This document shows, in pieces, positions 1-8,707 of a stretch of 64,000 nucleotides of DNA. Position numbers and translations under genes: made by a program. Every line of letters starts with the position of its first letter. The stretch's first letter is position 1. This DNA is from CAYMUL01 sp964393605 (lineage in GTDB: Bacteria; Bacteroidota; Ignavibacteria; Ignavibacteriales; Ignavibacteriaceae), in the NCBI GenBank assembly GCA_964393605.1, contig CAYMUL010000007.1, positions 80,572 through 144,571 on the forward strand, written 5' to 3'. The notes beneath the pieces were generated by a model, which was not told where the DNA came from, searched no databases, and saw nothing but the letters and a program-made list of their open reading frames with translations.

Positions 1-2
1 CA

Positions 3-575
3 AGATTCGGAACGCACACACTCGCCGCTACTGCAATGTACAACGAAGGATGGTGTTATTATGAATTGCAGCAACCGGAAAAGATGATTGAAATTTTCAA
101 ACGGCTTGCATCTCGCTTTCCAAATACAACTTACGCCGCAGATGCTCTTTTCACGGTTGGCGATTATTACTACAACACGAAAGATTATGTTAAAGCATCG
201 GAATCTTATACCGAGTTGATAACTAAATTTCCCGAATATGAAAAGCGAAACGAAGCCGAAGCTTTAGTTTATGATTTGGCGCAGATAAATTCTTATCTTG
301 AATATGAAAAAGCAATGAAGCATTTTGACGGAAAGAATTGGGCGAAGGCGATTGAAGAATTGACAAAATTATATGAAAAATTTCCCGACGCGAGTATCGC
401 GGTCGGCTGCCAGGTTAACATCGCATCTTCTTATGAAATGATAGATGAGTTTAAACTTGCGGCAGAATGGTATAAAAAAGTGATCGATAAATACAGTTCC
501 AGCGAAGATGACAACGAACGCGCCGCAGTTAATTTTGCGCGCGAGCATCTCGAATGGATTGAAAGCAATTATTAA
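3..575 (+). CDS. TPR-repeat protein, 5' end outside the window
   Basis: The reading frame is open to the left edge, so only the C-terminal ~190 residues are visible. They form tandem tetratricopeptide-like helical pairs, with repeated patterns such as GWCYYELQQPEKMIEIFKRL and AADALFTVGDYYYNTKDY, in the style of BamD/YbgF-type envelope TPR proteins. TPR proteins bind partner proteins and have no catalysis of their own. The next gene (ExbB-like) starts 18 bp after the stop, so the two are probably cotranscribed and the TPR protein may be a periplasmic accessory of the ExbBD motor. The N-terminus, any signal peptide and the exact family cannot be judged from what is visible. Confidence 0.8.
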   Translation, partial: RFGTHTLAATAMYNEGWCYYELQQPEKMIEIFKRLASRFPNTTYAADALFTVGDYYYNTKDYVKASESYTELITKFPEYEKRNEAEALVYDLAQINSYLEYEKAMKHFDGKNWAKAIEELTKLYEKFPDASIAVGCQVNIASSYEMIDEFKLAAEWYKKVIDKYSSSEDDNERAAVNFAREHLEWIESNY

Positions 576-592
576 TTTTTTCGGAGGATAGA

Positions 593-1489
593 TTGTTATC
601 AACTCTTATATTTTTACAACAAACAACTGAAGTTACAAGCAATTGGCTGATGGATAATTGGCTCGTTTCCATTTTATTCAAAGGTGGAATCGAAATCATG
701 GGTCCGCTTTTTGTCTTCAGTATAATAGTCTTCGGAATTTTGATTGAAAGACTTTATAAATTTTTCACAATTCCTAAAGATGAAAAAGCGGATGCGTTCC
801 TCGGTGAGATTGATGAAAATATCAAAACTTACGGCGACATAGAGAAAGTCATCGAAAAACTTAAAGGCGTAAAAACGATTTTATCTTTTGTGATGTTAAA
901 AATTGTAATGCGCTATAAATTTTTAGTCGTCGAAAAACGACCGATACTTGATATGAGAAATGAGTTGCTCTCCACTGCAGAAGATTCGACGAGAGAATAT
1001 CTCGAAGAATTTCTTCCCGTAATAAATACAATTTCTTCCGTTGCAACTTTGCTCGGTTTGCTTGGAACGATTATGGGAATGATCTCCTCCTTCGATGAAA
1101 TTGCGAAGGGAGGAAAGGGAGATCCCGCAGTGGTTGCCGGCGGTATTTCCGTTGCGCTGCTCACAACTGCAGGAGGACTGATTGTCGCTATTCCCGCAGT
1201 GCTTTCTTTTTCCTTTCTTAAAAGAAGAGTAGAAAAAGTTAATGCACGATTAGAGCCGTTCTTCAATCATTTCATTAATTTTATTTTGAGAGATCTTGCA
1301 AGAATGTCAACTTTTAGAGAGATGTTGAAAACAGCTTATCGCGATGGAATATTAAATATCGATGAGCAAAAATTTCTAAAAGAAAAAAGAATCGAGTTAA
1401 ACATCTCCGAAGACGAATTCAATAAAATCTCGGAAGAAATTCAGAAGGAACTCGGAGTTAAAGTTAATCTGGAGAAAGTCGGAGAATAA
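593..1489 (+). CDS. exbB: MotA/TolQ/ExbB proton channel family protein
   Basis: Inner-membrane subunit of a proton-driven motor that, with ExbD, energises a TonB- or TolA-like periplasmic protein. Three hydrophobic segments are visible at about residues 35-58, 145-166 and 184-208; the last two carry the Gly/Thr-rich faces typical of the family (GLLGTIMGM, GISVALLTTAGGL). A charged C-terminal tail of about 65 residues extends beyond the usual family core. TTG start at 593 is chosen because a GGAGG ribosome binding site lies 5 bases upstream. The exbD-like gene follows after 2 bp. Family assignment is secure; whether it works as ExbB, TolQ or a dedicated motor for the DUF4159 proteins downstream is inference. 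Confidence 0.93.
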   Translation: MLSTLIFLQQTTEVTSNWLMDNWLVSILFKGGIEIMGPLFVFSIIVFGILIERLYKFFTIPKDEKADAFLGEIDENIKTYGDIEKVIEKLKGVKTILSFVMLKIVMRYKFLVVEKRPILDMRNELLSTAEDSTREYLEEFLPVINTISSVATLLGLLGTIMGMISSFDEIAKGGKGDPAVVAGGISVALLTTAGGLIVAIPAVLSFSFLKRRVEKVNARLEPFFNHFINFILRDLARMSTFREMLKTAYRDGILNIDEQKFLKEKRIELNISEDEFNKISEEIQKELGVKVNLEKVGE

Positions 1490-1491
1490 CA

Positions 1492-1905
1492 ATGTCTAAA
1501 AAAGGGAGTAAAATGGCGGAAGTACAGATGGATATGACGCCGATGATTGACGTTGTTTTCCAGTTGCTAATATTTTTTATGGTAACGACAGTATTCGCAG
1601 TTCAAAGCGGATTGAAAGTCGATTTACCTCAAGCCGCAACTTCCGATGCACCGCCTGAAAAAGATTTGAGTATTTCAATAAGCGAGAAGGGGGAAATGGA
1701 TTTGAACGGAACTCCCGTTACTCTCGATAATCTTGAAGAACAACTTCGTGTGCAGAAAGATATTTTCGGAAGTAAAGTTTTAATTATTAAAGCCGATAAA
1801 AAATCATTGCACGGAATTGTTGTTGATGTGATGGATGCGGCTAAAGTTGTCGGAATCGATCAACTTGCAATTGCCACCGACGAAGAGGAACCGAAAAAAG
1901 AGTAG
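1492..1905 (+). CDS. exbD: ExbD/TolR family biopolymer transport protein
   Basis: Partner of the ExbB-like channel. It has one N-terminal membrane helix (about residues 19-38) preceded by the family signature MDMTPMIDVVFQL; Asp20 in that motif corresponds to the conserved acidic residue of the proton path. The periplasmic domain (about 45-130) ends in ...GIDQLAIATDEEEPKKE. Length of 137 aa is normal. It is packed between exbB (2 bp) and the DUF4159 gene (2 bp), so one polycistronic message is likely. Confidence 0.93.
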   Translation: MSKKGSKMAEVQMDMTPMIDVVFQLLIFFMVTTVFAVQSGLKVDLPQAATSDAPPEKDLSISISEKGEMDLNGTPVTLDNLEEQLRVQKDIFGSKVLIIKADKKSLHGIVVDVMDAAKVVGIDQLAIATDEEEPKKE

Positions 1906-1907
1906 CG

Positions 1908-3179
1908 ATGAATAAACAAGTAATTACTATTCCCGGTTACGAATTATCAACTTACATTTCTTCTCTCATTTATGGGATAAGAAAACAGTTGCTTATTTTT
2001 TTGGGGATTAGTTTGCTGGTTCATGTAATTCCGATTATCTCCAATTTGAAATTTGAAAAAGTTGTTGAAGAAAAGAAACGCCCACCGACTACCGTAAAAT
2101 TTATTCAACGTGCACCGAGACTTCAAAAAAATCTTGACCTGCAAAAGACACCTAAAATTGTAGAGCGCACAATGCAGAGAAGAAGCACTCCGCAACGCAT
2201 GAGCACAATGCCGCGCACGATGACAACTTCTTCAACCCACGGCGGAACTACGCTCGGCTCGCTCGCCAAACCGGGTGAATTTGTCGACAGAACTTTTTCT
2301 TCGCAACAACAATTTTATGGTCCGAACATAAATGCGGAGATTGTCAATACAAGAGGCGCATCGCAAGCAGGAGGTAATCTAACTGATAATTTGATTGACT
2401 ACACAAACTATCGCGATCGTTTTGAAGTGCTATTAAAACAAGGCGCCAACAAAAAAGATATTTCCGGAAACTTAAATTTTTATCAGTTGCAATATCGCGG
2501 AAGCAAAATGGATGAGAATGGCGAACCTGGTTGGAATGTTGTGCCGCAAGCATTGCCCGCGCTCGAAGAGTACGCCGAATCAAAAACCAAATTGAACATT
2601 ACGCTCAAAGGTGCTATTCGTCTCGACTCTAAAGAGTTGATGGATGTCGGTTTGATTTACATGATGGGTTCTCAAACCGAACCGCTTTACACAAAAGAAG
2701 AAGTGCGCAATCTTGAAAGATATTTACGCGCCGGCGGATTTATTTTCATCGATGACGGATACGCGGCAAAGTGGGCATCGTTCAATCAGAAAACAAGACA
2801 GATGATTGAAGAAGCACTTGGCTACGATGCCGAGTGGGAAAAAATTCCCGAAAGCCATTGGCTCTTTCATTGTTGGGAAGATTTTGCCGGACCGCCCCCC
2901 GGCGAAGATGAGGTTCGCCCGAACAATAATCATCCCGTTAAAGAACGCTATCGCTATCTCGAAGGAATTTTTCTGAACGGAAGACTTGCTGTGCTTTTAA
3001 GTAGTAAAGGATATTGCAAAGCGTGGGGCGCATGGCCTCGCAATCCTTCATCAAACGGAGGTCCGCTTGATAACACACGTCAATTGCAATTCGGTTTGAA
3101 TGTCGTGGTTTTTGCAAACACACAGAAGGGAAGTATTAATGAACAAAACTGGCGCAAACTTGCCGCCGAACAAGAATAG
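1908..3179 (+). CDS. TonB-like anchored DUF4159 protein
   Basis: 423 aa. One membrane helix near the N-terminus (about 27-45) is followed by a basic, Pro/Arg-rich linker (PPTTVKFIQRAPRLQKN and onwards, about 55-100). This is the architecture of TonB/TolA partners of ExbBD. The C-terminal half (about 185-410) matches the DUF4159 type: FYQLQYRG, then DVGLIYMMGSQ, YLRAGGFIFIDD and a closing LNVVVFANTQ. DUF4159 has a glutamine-amidotransferase/flavodoxin-like look but no established function known to me. The classical TonB C-terminal domain is absent. It lies directly after exbD and its stop abuts the start of a second DUF4159-type gene (TAGATG). I infer it is the periplasmic effector of this ExbBD motor; the domain call is from memory of the family. 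Confidence 0.75.
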   Translation: MNKQVITIPGYELSTYISSLIYGIRKQLLIFLGISLLVHVIPIISNLKFEKVVEEKKRPPTTVKFIQRAPRLQKNLDLQKTPKIVERTMQRRSTPQRMSTMPRTMTTSSTHGGTTLGSLAKPGEFVDRTFSSQQQFYGPNINAEIVNTRGASQAGGNLTDNLIDYTNYRDRFEVLLKQGANKKDISGNLNFYQLQYRGSKMDENGEPGWNVVPQALPALEEYAESKTKLNITLKGAIRLDSKELMDVGLIYMMGSQTEPLYTKEEVRNLERYLRAGGFIFIDDGYAAKWASFNQKTRQMIEEALGYDAEWEKIPESHWLFHCWEDFAGPPPGEDEVRPNNNHPVKERYRYLEGIFLNGRLAVLLSSKGYCKAWGAWPRNPSSNGGPLDNTRQLQFGLNVVVFANTQKGSINEQNWRKLAAEQE

Positions 3180-4628
3180 ATGAACATGAAAAAATATTTT
3201 ACTCTCTTATTCATAGTTTTAACTTTTTTCGGATGCGATTCCGTTTATCGATATGTTTTTCTTCCACCGGAAAAACAAGAATATACTTTAGTTCCCGACC
3301 AGGATAAAACTTCGCAACAGGAAGATACATCATACTTTGTCAGTAAAGACGGTTCTGTTGTCGGGTACAACGCTAAAAGTTGGAAGATTGAAATTCGTTA
3401 CATGTCCGATTATCAACTCAATAATTTTGAATTTAAGAATGAATCCTCTCAAGGAGAATTTTCGGGAAATCCTTTCACTTACGGAAATTGGATTGATCCT
3501 AAACTCGGTTATTCTCCGAGAAGATTTTCTGTTTTCAAAGTAACGATTTTCAATTACACAAATTCGAAATTGAACTTTGATCCTGAAATTTCTTTACTCG
3601 AGACTGATAGGGGAGATAGATTTAATGCATACGGAAGAGAACAAAAAAATTCTAAGTTCCAAAGTATCGAAGAATATTTTCAGAGACGAAAAGGAACTTC
3701 CGGTGTGGACGATGAAATTTTTGAAACGAGAATGGGAATTGCACGTCGGCACATGCTTTACTATGGCAAACCGATTTATAAAGGCGATAGCCGCGATGGT
3801 CTCGTCGTTTTTGATCCCGTCGAGGAAAGCGTTTCTAGTTTAAAAATTTCCGTGAAAGATTTTATTCTCGAATATGACGAGAACAATGAACCAAGCGCGT
3901 ACAAAGATTTTGTTTTTTACTTCAAGCAAATTCCCTTTGATGTCAAAAATTTTCAGAGCGAGCAACAATTTGTCGAAGAGGTAAAAGATACGAACCGCGT
4001 ATCTTTTTCGGTCGCGCAAATTCAATATACAACTCAACCGGGGCCGGTTGTGTATAGCCAGCCGTGGAATCCTTTCCCGAAAAATCTTCCATTCATTCTA
4101 AATTATGCTCAGCGACAATTCCCTTACATAATAAAAAATGTAAGCGGATCACTCGATCAAGCGGATGTGTTTCAATCGAGAATCGCCTTTATTTTCGGGG
4201 GCGGCGCAATACCGGAGTTTTCAAACACTTTCATTTCCAACTGCGCGCAATATTTGAGTGAAGGTGGTTTCATATACATCGATAACATGCACTTCAGCAG
4301 CGAATATCCTTTTTCGCAATCGTTCGAAAAGATGTTGAGAGAAGTGCAGAAGTCTATTCCAAAGAAAACTGAATTTAAAAGAATAAATCTTGATCATCCG
4401 ATTTTTGAAACTCCGAATAAATTTACAGATTTGCCAAAGGGATTTGACGATTTTCAAACAAACGTCGAATCAACCGATCATTTGAAAGGATTATTCATCG
4501 AAGGAAAATTAGTTGCGATTCTTTCCAGCAAAGGATATCCGCTTTTCTGGTCGGAGTCTTCAAGTTATGATAATGAACATCAAATTAATTTTGGGATGAA
4601 TGTTATAAATTATGCAATCAAAAAATAG
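3180..4628 (+). CDS. DUF4159-like lipoprotein
   Basis: 482 aa. It begins with a lipoprotein signal (hydrophobic segment ending LTFFGCDS, Cys about residue 19). The N-terminal half is a beta-rich domain of unknown family. The C-terminal half (about 285-480) parallels the preceding protein: FPFILNYAQRQFPYI, then RIAFIFGGGAIPE, YLSEGGFIYIDNMHF and a terminal INFGMNVINYAIKK that matches LQFGLNVVVFANTQ in the neighbour. I read it as a diverged paralogue attached to a membrane lipid anchor rather than to a transmembrane helix. The start codon immediately follows the previous stop, so translation is likely coupled. Function unknown. Confidence 0.7.
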   Translation: MNMKKYFTLLFIVLTFFGCDSVYRYVFLPPEKQEYTLVPDQDKTSQQEDTSYFVSKDGSVVGYNAKSWKIEIRYMSDYQLNNFEFKNESSQGEFSGNPFTYGNWIDPKLGYSPRRFSVFKVTIFNYTNSKLNFDPEISLLETDRGDRFNAYGREQKNSKFQSIEEYFQRRKGTSGVDDEIFETRMGIARRHMLYYGKPIYKGDSRDGLVVFDPVEESVSSLKISVKDFILEYDENNEPSAYKDFVFYFKQIPFDVKNFQSEQQFVEEVKDTNRVSFSVAQIQYTTQPGPVVYSQPWNPFPKNLPFILNYAQRQFPYIIKNVSGSLDQADVFQSRIAFIFGGGAIPEFSNTFISNCAQYLSEGGFIYIDNMHFSSEYPFSQSFEKMLREVQKSIPKKTEFKRINLDHPIFETPNKFTDLPKGFDDFQTNVESTDHLKGLFIEGKLVAILSSKGYPLFWSESSSYDNEHQINFGMNVINYAIKK

Positions 4629-4662
4629 TTTTAGTTTTATGAAAAATAGTTTTAGTTTTATG
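4621..4662 (+). repeat. 21-bp tandem duplication creating alternative starts
   Basis: The unit at 4621-4641 is repeated exactly at 4642-4662. Each copy contains an in-frame ATG at its end and, in the frame of the gene downstream, adds KNSFSFM. The first copy also contains the TAG stop of the upstream gene. The duplication therefore gives this operon junction three candidate in-frame start codons (4612, 4639, 4660). Confidence 0.9.
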
Positions 4663-5247
4663 AAGAGTTTATCGTTATTACTTCTTCTCTCAATTTTTAC
4701 AAACATACAAGCACAAAATCTTTTGCTCGAACAGCATTCAAATTCTTTACTAAAAAAAGAAAGCCAAAGGAGTATCGATTACTTTGATTTCGGAAGCCGA
4801 CATTCGAACTCGATGATATTTTCGATTCTACTTCCCGGTGCCGGGCAAACTTATTTCGGGCATGAAATTAAAGGAGCGGCAATTTCTATTTCTTATTTTG
4901 GCTCGGTTGTTACGGCAATTCTTGCTAACAATAATTTTAAAGCAAGAGAAGAAAGAATTGAAATTTTAACTCAAGATTATCTCAAAGCAGATAAATTTTC
5001 CACTGCCGAAAAAATTTGGAACGACATTCAAACAGAAATTAATAACCGAGAAATTAATGAAAGAAATCGTACTCTCTTTACAATAACTGCCGCGGCTATT
5101 TGGGTTTATGGTATTGTCGATCTTATTTACTTCACCGATGATCAAGGCGATACATCATTCGCTTTGAAAGATAATTCGCCAATACAAATTTCAACGCAGA
5201 TCACGGGTGATTTTACGGGAATTGCACTTAAACTAAATCTTCCATAA
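4660..5247 (+). CDS. small secreted/membrane protein, DUF5683-like
   Basis: About 195 aa from the chosen ATG, which gives a clean signal peptide (MKSLSLLLLLSIFTNIQAQ). In-frame ATGs at 4612 and 4639 are also possible, because a 21-bp unit ending in ATG is tandemly duplicated at 4621-4662. The body has ILLPGAGQTYFGHEIKGAAIS, a glycine-rich amphipathic segment typical of Bacteroidota DUF5683-type membrane proteins, two further hydrophobic segments (about 52-75 and 135-160) and a charged central helix. It overlaps or abuts the end of the preceding DUF4159-like gene, so it belongs to the same operon. Family assignment is tentative; function unknown. Confidence 0.65.
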   Translation: MKSLSLLLLLSIFTNIQAQNLLLEQHSNSLLKKESQRSIDYFDFGSRHSNSMIFSILLPGAGQTYFGHEIKGAAISISYFGSVVTAILANNNFKAREERIEILTQDYLKADKFSTAEKIWNDIQTEINNREINERNRTLFTITAAAIWVYGIVDLIYFTDDQGDTSFALKDNSPIQISTQITGDFTGIALKLNLP

Positions 5248-5257
5248 GTTTGAACCA

Positions 5258-5674
5258 ATGAAATACTTTTTAATGAAAAATAAACTAACTCTACTTTTTA
5301 CGGCTTGTTGCCTATTTTTTTTCGCATGCGATGACCCGAAGGAAATTATCAGCGCGACACATTACACTCGCGTTCCAAAGGCATCCAATCTCAGTTTCAC
5401 CTATGATACAACTGCAACAGGGCTACATGCAGTAACTATTTCGTGGAATGCTTCTTCAACTTCAAACTTAAAAAATTTTGAAATTTATAAAGCTGTAAAT
5501 AAGCCGCTCACTTTCTTCCCTTTACCTAACACAGCAACTACAACATCGATAGTAGATTCATTTGCATATAGCATTGTTGATACTTTGAAAATGTACTACT
5601 ACATTGTCGGCATCGGGCAAGATAGATTCGTGGGGGAGAGTTCTGAAATTTTATATGTTCCATTAACTAAATAA
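5258..5674 (+). CDS. small lipoprotein with fibronectin-III-like domain
   Basis: 138 aa. The N-terminal signal ends in a lipobox-like FFACDD (Cys about 24). The rest resembles one fibronectin type III domain: ASNLSFTYD, VTISWNASSTSNLKNFEIYK, a Thr/Ser-rich loop, then YYIVGIGQDRFVGESSEI. An internal ATG at 5273 is equally plausible as the start. It sits 10 bp after the previous gene and 16 bp before the T9SS cargo gene. Probably a surface or periplasmic lipoprotein; no specific function can be assigned. Confidence 0.7.
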   Translation: MKYFLMKNKLTLLFTACCLFFFACDDPKEIISATHYTRVPKASNLSFTYDTTATGLHAVTISWNASSTSNLKNFEIYKAVNKPLTFFPLPNTATTTSIVDSFAYSIVDTLKMYYYIVGIGQDRFVGESSEILYVPLTK

Positions 5675-5690
5675 ACTAACTTAAGGAGTA

Positions 5691-8462
5691 ATGATGAGAA
5701 GAAAACAACAATTACTTTTTGCTTTGATTTTTTCGGTGCTATTTATGATGCCCGTTAATGCTCAGCAAATTCTCGATACTATTGACGTTATTTACACCAA
5801 CAATACGTCCGATGGTAACACTAACGGCACAGTCGGCACAATGATGAATGACCCACAATATCGCGAGTGGCCCCCCACAAATCCACTGCCGAACGCAGAT
5901 GGGTGGTGGGAGAATACAAGTTCGATTTATCTTGGAGGTAATCATAGAAGACTTAGCCGCTACGGCTCTGGTAACAATACAGGCGGTAAAGCTGAACTTT
6001 ATGTTAGAATTGATAGTTCAGATTACTATGTAGTCTATCACCACATGAATTCAGCCAACGCTACAGCAAATTGTTATGTGCGCTTTTGGCGATTCGGCGA
6101 AGGCACTGCAGCTGATAGCTTTCGTTACAATATGCAATATAACAACACACCCGACGGAAGAGGTTCATGGAAACCACTCGGTATCATTCAACTCTTTGCG
6201 GCTGATAGTTCACTGACAGTTGAATTGGGACTTGATTCTCTTGGCGCAAACACACTTCGCGTTGATGGAGTCGCACTCGTGCGAAGCAGATCTGCAGGTC
6301 CCGATCTCGAATTCGGTAACAGAAGATTCACAAGATTTTCAGTCGATCCTGTTACAGGCGATACTTTGATAAACGATAATTTTTATCGCGACAGATCCCC
6401 ATTCGGATTTTCCGAAACAACTTTCAAATGGGATTCTTATACCGACCGAACCGAAGTGTTGTACAACCTCGGAAGCGCGCCGCTCACTGTAACCGGATTC
6501 ACAACGAATACGAATAGATTTTCGGTAACAACTCCGGTACCTTTCACAATTCAACCCGGCGGTAAAAAAGATATCGTCATCAGATTCTCTCCCAAAGGGG
6601 AAGAAACTACACGAGACACAATTAGAATATTGAGTAATGATCCGATGGAACCGGAAGCAGGTTTGCCAGTAATCGGTACCGGTATCAATTACAATTTTAT
6701 TCTTAATGCAAGCGTTACCGGTAGCGAACCACATTGGAATGTACCTCCTCCCGGTGGGCAACAAGAATTAATCGGAACATTCCTAAATTCGACGGCAACT
6801 CCATGGCCATATCCAATTCCTGGTGGAAACATAGGAAGCATCGTTAATACCGGTTCTGATCCTAACATTGCAGTAATTTACAAATTCAACGTTCCTGATA
6901 CGCTTTCGGGAAGTTATTTCCTCGAATATTCTGGTCCAGCGGGTTCATCAAACGCGGCACAAAATGTAACCGTTGATGTCGTTACACCGTTTTATTCCAA
7001 TCCCAATCCGGCACTTGGTGACACACAGCGTGTAACCAATTTCAATTCCCGTGCTGTTACATCACTTAATTTGTGGGCACGAATCGGTGGAAACCAGGTA
7101 TTTCAATTAAACGGCGGTGGGCAAACATCGGTACGTTACACTAATCCTCAACAGGGCGTTGACCTTTTAAGAGCAGATTTGTTGCGCGTTCGTATGGTTC
7201 CGATTGCGCCAACTGTCAGCACTAATCTTGATCCTGCAAGATTATTGACTTACGGTTCAGTTTCGATTTACGATTCTATTCGTCAGCAACAAGGAAATTT
7301 CAGAAGAAATTTTGTTATCGGTTCAAACGGTGAAACTCCGTTGCGTATCGATTCTATGTGGCTCTCAGTAGGAAGTAATTTCTTTATCGATAACTTACCG
7401 CAGTTCCCGATTACTCTACCTGCAATCGACGGTGAATATGTTTTACATCTTGCATTCTTACCCGATTCTATTGTCGCTTACAGAGATACAGTTTGGATTA
7501 AATCAAACGATCCGGTTGATACTCTTATACGTGTAAGACTTTCAGGTCAAGGTGTTGGAACAGGAATTACGATTGACGATACAGACCCGACTACATATAT
7601 CTTCCCGCCGAATCCGGTTGTTTGGGCAGGTACACCTGATCCATTGAATATGGATAAATGGTATAACGTACTCGGTTCCGGAATTAATTCCAACCGCTTA
7701 TTCACTTACATCTATTTTAATCCTCCGACTAATTTAGAAAAAGTTGAATGGTTCCCGCTATTCCCTTCGCGTCCCGGTGGACCGGCAAATGAAATTGATA
7801 GCTTTGATGTGTTCGTTATGAGCGCGCCGAGTTCAGCAATTTCTTCGCCAAATGCAAAGTACATTGTTAAACATGTTGCCGCAGGCGGACCTGATACTAT
7901 TTATTTGAATCAGAACGGCACTGCACAGGGCGGACAAGTTCCAAGTTCAGGAAAAGTTTATCTTGGCAGATTCCAATTCTTACGCGGCGGATATGATTTT
8001 CCGGGTAGCGGAACTGTCTTCGGTTCAATCGAACTTCAAAACGATACTGCCGCTGTTAGCCGCTATTATCAGGATAGCATTGTCAATACTGCGCGCCGCG
8101 ATTCATTCGTTCTTCGCGCCGATGCGCTTATCCTCGAACAGGCTGGCGCTCCGCTCGGAATTTTCGATCCGAACTTGATTCCATTTGAATATGAATTAAG
8201 TCAGAATTTCCCCAATCCGTTTAACCCGACAACACAAATCCGTTTTGCAATTCCACAGGATAGCAGAACTGAGTTGAAAGTTTATGACATTCTCGGAAGA
8301 GAAGTTGTAACTTTGTTGAAGGATGAATTGAAGCCGGGTTATTATTCTGTTGAATGGAACGGAAAGAATAATTATGGAATTCCGGTTGCTTCAGGAATGT
8401 ACATCTACAGACTCACGGCGGGTAAGTTCGTCGAGACGAAAAAGATGATTATGATGAAGTAA
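5691..8462 (+). CDS. T9SS-exported protein with golvesin-like and choice-of-anchor D domains
   Basis: 923 aa with a signal peptide (about 1-24, ending MMPVNAQQ). Residues ~100-200 look like a golvesin/Xly carbohydrate-binding-type beta domain (SSDYYVVYHHMNSANATANC, LRVDGVALVRS). Two HYDIN/choice-of-anchor D type domains follow at ~215-330 and ~500-625 (IQPGGKKDIVIRFSP, TIRILSNDPMEP; LPDSIVAYRDTVWIKSNDPVD). The last ~85 residues are a T9SS type A sorting domain (SQNFPNPFNPTTQIRFAIP, DILGREVVTLL, ASGMYIYRL). It is therefore predicted to cross the outer membrane and be surface-attached or released. GGAG ribosome binding site precedes the ATG. Adhesive or structural role is inferred; no enzyme motif seen. 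Confidence 0.88.
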   Translation: MMRRKQQLLFALIFSVLFMMPVNAQQILDTIDVIYTNNTSDGNTNGTVGTMMNDPQYREWPPTNPLPNADGWWENTSSIYLGGNHRRLSRYGSGNNTGGKAELYVRIDSSDYYVVYHHMNSANATANCYVRFWRFGEGTAADSFRYNMQYNNTPDGRGSWKPLGIIQLFAADSSLTVELGLDSLGANTLRVDGVALVRSRSAGPDLEFGNRRFTRFSVDPVTGDTLINDNFYRDRSPFGFSETTFKWDSYTDRTEVLYNLGSAPLTVTGFTTNTNRFSVTTPVPFTIQPGGKKDIVIRFSPKGEETTRDTIRILSNDPMEPEAGLPVIGTGINYNFILNASVTGSEPHWNVPPPGGQQELIGTFLNSTATPWPYPIPGGNIGSIVNTGSDPNIAVIYKFNVPDTLSGSYFLEYSGPAGSSNAAQNVTVDVVTPFYSNPNPALGDTQRVTNFNSRAVTSLNLWARIGGNQVFQLNGGGQTSVRYTNPQQGVDLLRADLLRVRMVPIAPTVSTNLDPARLLTYGSVSIYDSIRQQQGNFRRNFVIGSNGETPLRIDSMWLSVGSNFFIDNLPQFPITLPAIDGEYVLHLAFLPDSIVAYRDTVWIKSNDPVDTLIRVRLSGQGVGTGITIDDTDPTTYIFPPNPVVWAGTPDPLNMDKWYNVLGSGINSNRLFTYIYFNPPTNLEKVEWFPLFPSRPGGPANEIDSFDVFVMSAPSSAISSPNAKYIVKHVAAGGPDTIYLNQNGTAQGGQVPSSGKVYLGRFQFLRGGYDFPGSGTVFGSIELQNDTAAVSRYYQDSIVNTARRDSFVLRADALILEQAGAPLGIFDPNLIPFEYELSQNFPNPFNPTTQIRFAIPQDSRTELKVYDILGREVVTLLKDELKPGYYSVEWNGKNNYGIPVASGMYIYRLTAGKFVETKKMIMMK

Positions 8463-8484
8463 AATTAGTTAATAATTAATAATT

Positions 8485-8515
8485 AGGTCGAGCATTTTGC
8501 TCGACCTTTTTTTTT
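8485..8515 (+). terminator. rho-independent terminator
   Basis: Perfect 9-bp stem (8485-8493 with 8499-8507, AGGTCGAGC/GCTCGACCT), 5-base loop, followed by a run of nine T. It ends the 0-8.5 kb operon 22 bp after the stop codon of the T9SS cargo gene. Confidence 0.95.
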
Positions 8516-8707
8516 ACATTCTGGTCGTTTCAAATAGTTTGGAAAAAGTAGTATGAATTTGAATAGTTCAGGCGAACTAAAATTCTTTATCCTTAAATTT
8601 TCTGATTAGGAATTAATTGGTCTAAATTTCACATTTTATAATCTTGCTTTTCATGTAATAAATTATCTATTTTCCTTTCAAAAAATGATAATGAAAGCAA
8701 AGAGATA

